Positions 1 through 12,500 of a stretch of DNA of 64,000 nt are shown piece by piece. The position numbers were made by a program, and so were the translations under genes. Origin of the DNA: Parelaphostrongylus tenuis (taxonomy: Eukaryota; Nematoda; Chromadorea; Rhabditida; Metastrongylidae); NCBI GenBank assembly GCA_019055375.1, contig JAHQIW010005995.1:45908-109907 (forward strand), read 5' to 3'. Position 1 is the first letter of the stretch. Every line of letters starts with the position of its first letter. The notes below the pieces were generated by a model. The model saw nothing but the letters and a program-made list of their open reading frames with translations. It searched no databases and was not told where the DNA came from.

Positions 1-456
1 CGGTTATCACTGCGACAGCCATTTCCTTAGCAACGAAACAGTGTATAATGATCGTAACCATGATAATCAGATAATCAAGGATAAGCGATGACGCGTTCAG
101 CGCTAATAAATCTCTTAGGGATGTGACATGCATTCGAGTTTATTTGTGGCAACCCAGAAGTGACTGAATGAATAGTTTGGCCTATACAATAATTTGCAGA
201 GACTTAACGATGTTGTCCCGTCAGACTGACATCTTGACGACATCAGATGGATTAAGAGTCGGTTTGGTTGCGACTCAGAATCAAACTAGATCACGTGTGC
301 ACTGCAAGCAACTCTAACCATGTGCTATATGCATCCTTAAATTCCATAACTTTTATGATACAGTGTAATATAAATCCAAAGGGAAGCCCAAAGGGAATAT
401 TTACATATTTACAAAACTTTCCATTGGAACTCTAAGACAACGTCATAAAAAACTAC
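1..456. other. Intron sequence, no feature seen
   Basis: AT-rich sequence downstream of the last placed dystrophin exon. It should contain intron and perhaps the acceptor side of the next exon, but no exon or repeat could be supported. Confidence 0.4.
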
Positions 457-594
457 CTTGGCGAACGTTTCGAATGCGTCATTGGCTTTCTTGAGTTGAG
501 ACGTTGAAAGGTCGGAGCTGAGATACATATGCTCGAGCTCGAGCTGTAGACGATTAACTTTTGCTTCTTGTTCTTTGATTTCAATAAGCTTCTC
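457..594 (-). CDS. dys-1: Dystrophin exon: part of spectrin repeat 4
   Basis: 46 codons, phase 0-0. EKLIEIKEQEAKVNRLQLEL then LKKANDAFETFAK forms amphipathic helices like the middle of a spectrin repeat. The acceptor used is ATGTGTCAG, donor GTAGTT; an open frame extends to an ATG at 636, so an earlier acceptor is possible. The conserved Trp-bearing first helix of this repeat is missing and should lie in an exon between 595 and 3243. Confidence 0.75.
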
Positions 595-3500
595 CTGACA
601 CATGTTGATCATATTCCGAACCTTCAACAGTTCCATTCAGTAGAAGATTTTTTGAAGATGTTTTCGATCAAGATGCTTTTTTACTTTGAGCATTTCCATC
701 AGTTAGCCCATTTTCACTACATAAATGATACTTTGACACATTTACTTTGGATTAACATAAAGCTAATTTACTTGTTGTAATTAAATAGCAGTGCAATAAA
801 CAATAATCTATTTGAGAATTTTCTAGTCATGCAGTTAATCAATTCTAAAAGATAGGTAATATGAATCACGGAGATAAGTCGTAATACTCTTGAATTTCAA
901 AAAAAAGCTAAATCTCAGCACCGTCTCCTATGTGACAAAAAAAGTCCACTGAGTAAGAAACAGTTTCATTGTTCTTATCACTGCTAACCTCGTGTTAAGC
1001 TTAAGAAGAAAAAATAGGAATTATTGAAGCATGTCGAGGTTAATAGTTAGTCGGTCTTGGGAATTGTTAACTAACCTTTTAGATATTATATTGGGTTGTC
1101 CAAAATTTCTTTCAATCAATTTCGACAGTTTTCTTAATTCAGTTGTTATTCATATACCCAGTGATGTAGAGTGATGTGCAAAACTTCTGCGTCAGGCGGA
1201 ACTCGAACCCAAAACTCATTCTATACGGGAGCACGTGCTCTAACCCGTTGCACTAATTATGCCCATTTGCACACCACTCTTTCTACGCTACAGCGCATCT
1301 AGCGGCAGCTGCCAACCGCCAATTGTTATTTATTGGGAAAATTAATTGAGAAACGATGTAACCACCATCAATGATATGCAACCATTTGATGAGCAAAGAT
1401 TGGATGTCTTCATCTCAGAAAAAATGAAACTGGCGATCAAGAAAGTTGTAAGGTCACTTTTGAGCTACCTGTAGTTTTTAGAATTTTTCTCGCGCAGATA
1501 CTGCTCTAAAACACGGAAGAGATGATAATCCGATGGCGCAGTATCAGGGCTATATGGTGGATGTAGTACCGTGCTCCAGTCCAGTTTTTCCAAAGTGTGA
1601 CGAGTCGACTTTACAATCTGAGTTGTAACAAGTGAGTTGTGACCAAAGTGTGACAATCTGAAAGTGAGTAGTTGGCCAGTCAATGCATGAGATGTCCACT
1701 GAGACATTTTGCAGTGGCCCATCTCATTTAGATGGCGAGCAGTGGTGCTACGGTCATATCCAGGTATCTGCCCACCATACCAGAACATTCTCAAACATAT
1801 CTATAAGCCCTTCTAGCAAGCCTTTTGGCAATAACCAGATTTCAAATAGAAAAAGATGAGTAAATCACTAGTGCGCAAGAATATGCAAGACAACTCAACA
1901 TATTCACAACTGTTCTCAGGATCGACTATCGATCAACTTCGGCATTGATCTGAAAATTCCGTGGGTTTTCTGAATCGCCAGACATAAGGATGTTAATAGA
2001 CTAGTTATTCAGCACAAATAGACAACATAATACACAATTGTAGTGGCAATGTTTCTGCGATTTCCACCTCCTCCAGAGTATATAAGAGTAAATTTGGGTG
2101 AATTTACTCCTGCAGGCCCTGAAGAATGCGAAAATCGCCGAAGCGTCAGCCACTTCAATTGTACGTTCTATTGGTTTGTACTGAATAAATAGTCTATTAC
2201 TAGCGTTGTGTCTGCTAAACAAGAAAATCGCTGATTCACAGCCTCTTTGATGTAACAATATCGATGAAAAAACGTCAAGAAAATTCGTAAAAAATCAAGA
2301 TCAAAAGATTTGAAAGATTGAAAATTAGAAAATTTATTTCGTTTTTTCCCTTAAGTAGTGCAAAAAAAAAGCCGTACTTGATCAGGTTTTTTAGAGATAG
2401 TAAAAGAAGTGGACCAAGCTTGAAGAGGTTCCATTTCCGTTTCCAGTTTCGTAACATGGCGCAGAAATCGTTGAACAATCTAAATTCGATAAAAAAAATG
2501 ACCAAAGGAAATTTAAAAGGATGTAGAAATACTAGGTTGAAAAGAAAGTTTTGGGGCACTTGTAAAATTGAAAAGTGTAAAAGCATGAATTTCGGACAAT
2601 ATCAATAATAACTATTTTTCAAAATAAAGGTCATCGTTATCTTAGATTTACTGCAATCGGTCCGCCAAGTTTTGCATCTGGTCGAAGCACCAATCCTTCG
2701 ACTTTGAATCAAAGATATTTGGCACTCTTCTTCAACCTCATCGAACGATTCAAATCGGCGACCCTTCAAGAGATGTTGCATTGATCGGAAAAGGCCAAAG
2801 TCGGATGAAGCGCAATCTGGACTGTAGGTGGAATGCGGCAGAACCTCGACTTCGTCCTATTCATCAAACTTGTCTTTAGACTTTTTAGCAGTATGCGGTT
2901 TGGCTTGATCTTGGTGCATCAAAACGCGCCTTCGGTTGACTAAAGCCGATTCTCAGATTGCATCGTCGGACATGGCGAAGGCTCATAGGAAAGTGAAAAT
3001 GACGACCAGTAATACCTAGGCCTTCAGTGGGAAAATCCCACATAAGAAACTGTAATATTCCCATGATATGCATGGGATTTATCTCATACTTACAAAAATT
3101 CCCAGGACTTTTTGCTAACCGTAGTATTTCAGGCACTTTGTTAGATACAAATAAACTTTTCATGAAAATTAACAAGAAACAAGATTAATGGTATGAACAG
3201 ATGTAGATGAGAAAATTGAACGTCTAAAAAATTATTTTGCTACCTGATTACCCGGTTCCTCACTCTTAGTGTCTGTTGTTGCATCCTGAGGATCAACCGT
3301 CAGTGCTTCGTGAGTCTTTACTTTTGACGGCATCTAAATTCTTACGAAAGATCAAGTTTTTGAATATAATAGGACTTTTGATAGGAAGTCAGTTTACAGT
3401 TCAAAACCCTTTTTCAAAATATTAATTGTCGAAGTCATCCAAAATCAAAAATAGTAGATAAAATCTCCGTACTTCATTTTGCTTGCTAACTTGATCGGCT

Positions 3501-6500
3501 TTCACCTTGTGCTCGCGAGAAGACGGTAATCCAACCATCGATAATTCTCGTGCAAGCTTCATTTGACGAACATCAGCCTTGCCAGTTTGAACGAGCTGAA
3601 ACACTAACCCTATAAGAACCATGCGGTACGCTTCGTACCACGCCTCGTGACGTCGAATCTCACTCAGTTACTGTAACGGCGGAGTCGCGCCCCATGAGAA
3701 CGGTGGCGCGTTTTGTGGGAAGACAGACGCAGGCAGTGTGAATGACATACTTTGTGCGTCTGTCTTCCCACGTGACATGCACGCAGAGCCGTATCTCAGC
3801 GTATCTGAAGCCCTTTGAAACGATGGATGCGACGAACGAATACAGGCCCTAAGGGAACATCATCACCATGTTGATTACCATTAAATGATGGAATTACATC
3901 AAAAAGGCTTCTACAGAGATAATTTAACAAAAAAAAAACCATATATATGTTCAATATTATGTCTATCTTTCTTATGCTTCAACGAGAAAACTACATCGCT
4001 ATGAAAGCAACCATATTGTAGCTGCTATTTATCATTTGCTTCATTTTAATCGATGTTATTGCTAATCACTAGATAGCTTGCGAAATGCCGATTTTTATAG
4101 TAAGCTTAGTTTTTAGCTCAACCTTCACACTACGTTTTATTTATGGATAAAGATGGCGTTTTGCATCCAGATTTTTCTCCATTCACCCCTCCAAAGGTCG
4201 GTGAATTGGTACTAGATAAATGATTTTCATAATTGAAATCTACCGGAAAATTCTCGAGGCTAGTCGTTAAATTAACATTGAATTGCAATCTGTAAATCAT
4301 TTTCACCAAACAAGTCTTTTTTACCTTGAATTATCGCCACTGGCTGCTTCACAAGAATTGATTGTCCATACCAAGGGCGTCCTCTGCCTTTTTTCTCACG
4401 CTCAATTTTCTCAGGTCTCAGTAAGCTACTGAAACGGCGGCGTCTCATGTCGTGGAAATGAGGGCGCTCGTGGGAACGCAGACGCAGACGCAGACGGCAT
4501 GACTTCTCCGCACAGAGACGCAGATATCGTCCTTGCGAGCGCCGAGCAAGCGACGGACGCCGCCTGTCTATCAAGGCTGGTTTTCAGCTGCCGCTTCTAA
4601 CACAGTAGTTACTTTCTACTCAACAGAAATACTATCTCCAAAGAAGTTGTAGATTCACTCATAACATCTGTAATGTTATCTTTACCTAGCTCAAAAGTCC
4701 GACTATGTCAAACCTAGGCATGTAAAAAAAATGCAAAATTTCTTACGAACTGTCTTTTTCTTATTCAAAACTTGTACGAGGTTGGTACTTCCTTTTTCTC
4801 AAAATTTGATGGCTAACGTTTCGGCGGCAACGCCTTTACCAGAGCCTTATTTGAAGTTATATGAGAGCGGTTACCAGTATTGTGCGGCACAACTTGAAAA
4901 AACTTTTGAAAAACATATTTTCTTTCGAGTTGTGTCCCACAAGACCGGTGACCGCTCTCGTATAACTTCAAATAAGGCTCTAACGAAGACATTACCGCCG
5001 AAACGTTAGCCATCAAATTTTGAGGAGAAAGAAACGCCAACCTCGGCGAGTTGTCATGAAAAAAGGACATTATTTTTTTGCATTCTAGCGTAACAAGTAT
5101 AGCTGAAGGGGCGCCACAAGGTATTCAAAGGCTGTGAATGAGAGAGTGTTCACCTTATAGGCGGGGGCCTGAAACTCGAAGAGTTCGAAATGAAGGTAAA
5201 CCACAGTACTTATGAATTCACCACATAACCATTAAATGACTGAGTGTGAGCGTTTACATTGAGAATCCTTCGCTTCGCGAACACAGCATGAGTTGAAGGG
5301 CTTAGTCAGTCCTACTTTTACTTAACTCCTATGACGCAGTGACTTGATATACCCAGTTAACCAAAGGCGACGTCAAACAAGATCTTCATTGCTGGAGGAA
5401 ATAATCAAAGCTGAAAACAAGATCGACATTCGTTTCCGTAAGCTCATTTGGTGCGATTTTGTCCAAAAAACAGACATAGTCTTTGTGACTGTCAGATCTC
5501 TCATAACAGATCTCGCTTTGATCCAAAAAGGCAGGCGGTTTGTTTTGAGAAAAAAGTTTGGAAATGCCTTGGTAGGACTCTGCGAGACTGTAAGTGAAAA
5601 AACACCATTTCCAATAAACACTACACCTATTTTCGGGCGAGTCCACAGAATCTGCGAAAACGACACATAACATTGGTAGTCTAATCAATCATTCTCATTT
5701 TTTAACCGACTTGTGTAAGCTTAACAAACCAAGAATAATGCTTGATTTCAATCATGGATATTTTATTCTAATTGGCGAGGTTACGAACACAGCCGTGCTA
5801 AACCCATACTAAATCTACCGCTTTCATTCCACATTAGGTCAACCAAGCTTCTACGCCATCGAGATTGGCAACTAGGACCAGATTTGTCCAGCAAAAGCGC
5901 CCACCTACGATGTTGAAAAGCCAGTCACCGCGTGTGATTTAGACATAGAACGCTCTAGAACCGCTATCCTAGGATTCTATGGCTATCAAGCATGATTAGC
6001 AATGTGGGCAGGGCATTCCTGGCAAAGAGAAAACTTTCAAGTAGCAGCCAAACCGATACGTAAATTCGACAATCTTCGTTAACCACGATTGCAAGGCGAC
6101 GAACAGGGTGAAGGAAATGCCGGAATTCGCACAATATTTGACGAGTTGTATTAATAAATTGATGAATGAATAGTGAGAGAGCTTATGACTGAGACAGACG
6201 AAGGATCAACATAACGATAAACAAAATACCGTCTCCTAAAACCACCCACCCTCATATTGTGGGACTTTGAAATTCTCTGCCCACAAACAAAGCCTAGGAA
6301 AATAATCGATCAAACTATACTACACTTGCAGCGCCTAATCGCTCACACAAACGTAATAATTGTTTTTAACCTCTTTCTTATCAAGCATTGTTTATTTTCC
6401 TGTTACACTTTCCTTCTTTCTTACCGTTCGGCTATGTTCTTCAATCCTTGCAACTAGATTATCCCATCGTTGGGTGATGGTGTCCAGTCTCCGACGAGCG

Positions 6501-9500
6501 TCGTTAGCAGCAGCACCATTTCCCTTCTCTAGTCGTGCCACTAATTCACAACTTAACTGCGAAAGTTTTACGAATGAGCTGTGCTCAGCCTCCAGAGCTG
6601 CTTCGGCATGTTGGAGCTTACGAATCTAAAATTAAGTGTTCCATGTTTAGAACTAAGAATTTAAATGTTTTCTAGAAAGTTACTGAAATTAGTAGGTAGT
6701 GATATTAAAATAAAACAATGAACAAGCTACGGTTCGCCAATAATCCATCAAAAAACACAACTTTTCCATGGAATTTTTTTGATCTTCCTTAAGGGACATT
6801 ATACCACTTCACGAAAGAAAATAGTATGTAACCAAATCAAATTCCAAGGTTTATTATTTCACTTTTTCTAGAACACAGCTGCGAAAGTTCCCGTTTTCTG
6901 TTTACAAAAAGTCTGTGTTAGCTAGAAAATCCAGGATTTGTCCTTACGATTAACGTTCGGAGTACGATCGCCTGCACTGGCTCGGCTGACTGTATTGCCT
7001 AGTAGGTAGTTTTCAATTCCCAATGACCATCCGGATTCGGAAGTGTTAACCGTCGATGAAATACATATGCAGAAGTTGAAGCAATGATTGAAGAGTTTAA
7101 AGATCCTTGTGAAAGATGAATGCGAGGAAATGAATCAATGCAGGAGACGCTGGGATCCGCGCAGTAAATAGTGATCATGAATAGTGTATATAAGAAAAGA
7201 AAAAATAGATGAATTACTGAGGCCAGAAACCGAAAATAAGCTAGAAATTTGGGAAGTTGGCTTTGTGACGTTATGATAAAGAAGGTTGATAACCTAGCTC
7301 AAGTCTTGCTAATATCATTTGGTGAAAAGCAATTCATCAACAGAGTGAACGGAAAATGGCTTCCAAAATCACGCTCATAAACTACAACGGAAAAAGGTAA
7401 AGCACAAGAAATCTAGCATAGACTTCTTACGAAAAAGCTGACCTGTTCTGCAACTTGTTGAGGATCTTCCAAATGATGCGCAGACTTCAATCCTAGCAGT
7501 TCCTGCAACAAATTTTGGTTGACATTGCGATAAAAACAGAGTTAGAATCTAATGAAACTGTAGGACCGGTTTGATTACGGACTTCACAAACTCAAGAGAA
7601 ACAGCTTAAAAAAAAATAACCAAAAAAAAAAAAAAAAAAAACACCAGCACGATGCCCAAATAAACTGACAGCGACAAATTCATCTATAGAAATTTTCTTA
7701 CTTATGAGACTTGAGTTGATCAACGTACATGTTCTCTTTCTTTTAGCCATTCATTAAGCCTATCATATACTTCGTTTGTATGAGCGCACAACTCGGCCAA
7801 TCCATCCAATTGTGCCGCTCTGAAAATCAACTCAAAGCTTATGAGCGGATAGAAAGATTTTCACATAGACGCTCAAAGCCAGAAAGCTCCACTCCCAAAA
7901 AAAAAGATAGCTGTAATTACAATATATGTGTATCATTCGTTTAAATTCATAAGGATTAAGTGAAGGTTTCCATAGAAATGAGGAAGGTTTGATATCATTT
8001 TCAAGGCTGTAAAGCACAAAGTGTGAACTTGATTCTAGCTAGAAATTTATTGGCGAAGTTTTGTGAACCAATTGAAAAGGTATTTCGAGTTTTTGAGTCA
8101 TAATTCATCTATACTTCTGAAACCTCAGCTCGAAAAAAAAATCTGGGAGTATGATTTTTCATGGATATATAGACATACTAAGGAATCTAAACTGAAAATA
8201 AGTCAGTCTAAAATGGTAGCAGCAGGAGTTTTTTTCTATGCACTCACCAATAATATGAAATTCAAAGCGAGTAATTGGATATGGTTCAATACAGAAGTGT
8301 CTAGACTTTAAGGAAGGTGAAATCGTCGGAACGTCAGCTTTCAAAGTCAGAAGCACAAAACCAATCTTGTGCAGATTCTAATCAGGAAAAGGGCAGTATG
8401 AAAGATCCAATGATGTAGAGTACCATGCAATAATTTAATACTTTGCAATAATGTGAACCTCATCTGGAACTCGTCTTTGTTTGATCAGTAGGGTTTCAAA
8501 AAGAGCGATCAACACATTCGGTACGACACATCCACAGAGCAAGCCCCGCTCCGTCGCGCGCGCGGCGGCTCGGCGACGAGCAGTCCACATAAACGACTGC
8601 TTAGTGCTGCCGTCCATCGGTAAAAAGGCTGCTGGTCCGATCCCCTATCACGACGATTCACTCTAGTTTTTTTGGCGTTATGTTGTTGTTTCCAGTGTAA
8701 TATGCTCAATCACTGACACGGCATATCTCGTATAGTAACACCGCAACACAAGTGGTCAGTTATTCATAATGTAATTGTCACCATTTATTCAACAATGTGC
8801 GACCTATAACAATACTACAATACAACGTTTTTACCTCATGGATCTACGTTTTGTATCAGAAAGTAGTAAAATTTTAAACAAGTGACCGTTCTCTGTTATA
8901 GTAATCACGTTATAGAAGAACTTTCAATACTTATGGACACCAAAAAAACTACAGTAAAGCGCAGTGCTAGGGCATCGAACCAGCAACCTTCTTCTCGACG
9001 GGTGACAGCTCGAAGCACTCGCCAGGGGGTACTGCTCGCCGCCGGATCGCCGCGAGCGCGACGGCAAAGCCAGCGTCGTGGGTCTTCTGGGTTTAATGCC
9101 GACATGCGCTTACCAGGCCAAACCGTTGACGATTAGTTGCTGGCAGACCGTATTGGAAAACGAGTGGTAGCAGAACAAAAGCCTAGATAGTGTGCTTGGT
9201 TAGCATGCCCCACGGAAAACGAGATGTGCGTTTGAAACTCGTCCAACGTTCAAAGTTTCACATATCTTTCATCAATATCGACATATAATTATAACACTTA
9301 TACCGCCGCTAAAAGAACGGTTAGATAAAGATTTTCTGCTGATTATATAGTTTGTAGGAATTTTTTTTTCAAAAGGAGAGTTTGAGTAAGTCGCCATTAA
9401 GTAAAATTTTGTTTTCAAAGTATTCAACGCATGCAGTTTTACTCATTCATTAGATTTCAAAGAAAGCCACTCTGCAGATAGTAATTTCACTAATAGTTGA

Positions 9501-12500
9501 TCATTGTACAATGTTTTCTCAAAGTAGGCGAATATTATTCGTCTGTAAGACGCACCTTACTTCGGCCCATTCGCAAATCGCTCGCCATCGATCGCCAATT
9601 GAATGAAGTCGTTGCTCCAGGGCGCCGACACGTTCATCTGACGAATCAGCGTCGTCTACCTATATCCGTACTATTTTTATTTGAAAAACCACTATCGAAA
9701 AATACCTGCTCTCGAGAACTTCCAAGGAGACTGCACTTTGGCTTTAGTTCAAAACGCTAGGATGGCTACCCTTTGAGGACGAAACGGTACGTTTCGTACC
9801 CTACTGCGCGACGTCAAATCTCACTGAGCTACTGTGACGACGTAGCCACATCTCGTAAGAAAGCGGGCGCAGACAGCCAAACATGTGATAATGGTGACAC
9901 TGTATCTTGTGGGAAAATCGCATCTAATGGGAAAGCGACGGCGCGAAGCCGTCTGCCTATCAACGCTGGTCTTCAAAGAGTTAAGCTGAAGTCCCTCAAT
10001 AAACGAAGCTTCAAAGGGTTTTGAGAATTTCCTCAGTCATTAAATAAATTGTTGTGGTTCCCCTTTTTTTCTCCTAAATTTTAGAAGAATTTCTGAGTTT
10101 ACAAACGAAGGTTAGAGAAACAGCAGTACAGAATTTATTAAGCCAGTAAAAGGCAATAGCAGATTATAAAGCATTTCAGTAAGTGGATGTTGAAACGGGA
10201 ATGTCTACAAAAACGTAATCTTTACGAAAACAAAAACTAACCACAGCGACGAATGAGCTGAGATCATTGATGGTGTCCTGGAAATCGTGGATTTTTGACT
10301 GAAGCCGAGTATGCGTTTCGATTTGTTTCATTGCTGCTTCAGCAGTTGCAGCAAGTGGTTCGCATGACGTCATCTCCAACTCGATCGCACTCAGCCATTT
10401 ATCGATTGAGTCTAATTTTCTGAACAAAAATCGATATTATTCAATAGTGAATAGATCAGTAATAGAACTGTTGATGAATATCATCTCTGCAAAGTGAAAG
10501 TGTACAAAAATCACTCACTGCTTAAAGTTTCATTACCGTCTGTAATGAGAAAAAGTTTGACGACAAAAGATATTCAGGACAAGTACTATTACTGTAAAAT
10601 AAAAGCAAAAGTACTCAGTAAAATTATTTCAAGACAAAACATAACTTTGAAACCAGTCTATTTGATAATGAAAAGATAGACATCTGAATAGAAAAAAAAT
10701 GAAAAATCATTTGAATGAATAAATAAATAAGCACCAAACTATCATTTTGCTCCAGTTATTCATGCATGGACAAATGAATGCATGAATAAAAGCAACAATA
10801 TCATATTTTTATATAAAAGGTGTTAGCAGAGCGCATGGGGCGCAATGATTTGAGATGCTCTGCGCCGCACACAAAGTCCATGGTTCGATCTCGTGCTCAT
10901 GGCTCACCAAGCCTTCTATCCCTCCGGGGTCGATAAATCGGTATCATACTAATCTGGAAGAATAAGCAGCTCTGAGTCGATACAGCTGGAGGCCTCCTCG
11001 AATCATTGTAAAGGCCAGGTATACATTCAACCACCTCAAACGAAGTTGAGAATTTGAGACGAGTACATGGCCCATCCATCAAAGATTGATCAACGTCGAG
11101 GGCTTTATCCTCTCCTTTCGATAATTCAAAGCATACGTAAAGTAACTAAAAGGAAATTAATTAAAACCAAAATAAAAAGAGAAATCCTTCCGTGGGTAAG
11201 TAAAAACTTATATAAAAGTAATAAAACCTACAAATTTTGCAGCTTATTGATGTTTAGCTGTAGTTCGTTTTGTCGTTGCATGGAAAGTTCACGAAGTGCT
11301 TCCCACCGGCCGTTCACTACTCTTAATTGGCCTTCGATTGCTGTTCGTTCGTCTTCGTTCTCAGCTTTCCCACATAATAACTGTCCTCTGAACATTAGAT
11401 TATCAATAGTATATAAGAAACGTTAGAAGGCAATGTATCTTGAATCAAAGATCAAACGCAATTATCTTTATTTAACCGCTTTGGCGGTGGTAAGATTTCA
11501 TAAATATAATATATTCAGTAATGTGGAGTGGTGTGCAAAACTTCCGCATCAGGCGGGACTCGAACCTGCATCTCACTCTATCCGGGAGTGCATGTTCTAA
11601 TCCGTTGCACTACTGACACCGATTTTGCACACCACTCTTTCTACGCTACAGCGCATCTATTTATCAGCGTCCAGTCGTCAACTGCCTGATCCGGGTATTC
11701 GGTACCGACATTGGACCCTGTCACGCTGACAGATATTGAGTAACGAAGATCGTAGAAAGCGTAGGAAGAGTGGTGTGCAAAATGGACGCCAGTAGTGCAA
11801 CGGGTTAGAGCACGCGCTCTCGGACAGAGTGAGGTGCGAGTTCGAGTTTCGCCTGATGCGAAAGTTTTGGACATCACTCTACATTACTGGATATCTTATG
11901 TCCTACATTGTCAAAGCTTCTCCTGTTGAGGTTTTATCCGTTCTTCTTTTTTGGATAGATTTTGATAATTGGAAAGTCTGCACTGCTCTGAGGATTATTT
12001 CTATTTTTATCGGTGATAACATCGTTATAATGTCATGATTATACATCCGAGATTGCTGAATGATACGGCTTTCGATCCCATTTGGTAGTTTAACCCGCAT
12101 TTCACTTACAACAGGAGCGCATGCTATCACTACACCACCGAGGCCACGGTTCTGCTACCACTGTTTTATCGATATATGGTATCAATGCTGTCAGCGACCT
12201 ACCGTCGACGGGGTGGTCTAGTAAGACAAATTGGCATTGGACATAGTTACGTCGAGAGCTACTGATATTTATGGCCTACACAATTTTTTCACTCAAAGTT
12301 ATAGCAGTGCTATGATGCTATAATTTTATATCTAAGAATCTGAGTGTTATTCAAATTCCGTCCCGAGACAGCGCACACTCACGTCTTACCCATACCGGGG
12401 CGATATAAAGTCTAAACTGTGTCGACATACAAGTAAATACCAAGTAAATAGAAAAAAGATCAAAAATTATAAGCATTTGTCAGATGGACCACATTAATGA

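Noticed and set aside
3080..3160. Segment with a GTAAGTATG donor (minus strand, ...EILRLAKSPGNF) considered as the missing repeat 4 exon
   Set aside because: No good acceptor, wrong phase, and no Trp-bearing helix.
5344..5688. Open frames of 97-108 codons on both strands
   Set aside because: No recognised protein, no splice support, and mirrored frames on both strands suggest chance or repeat.
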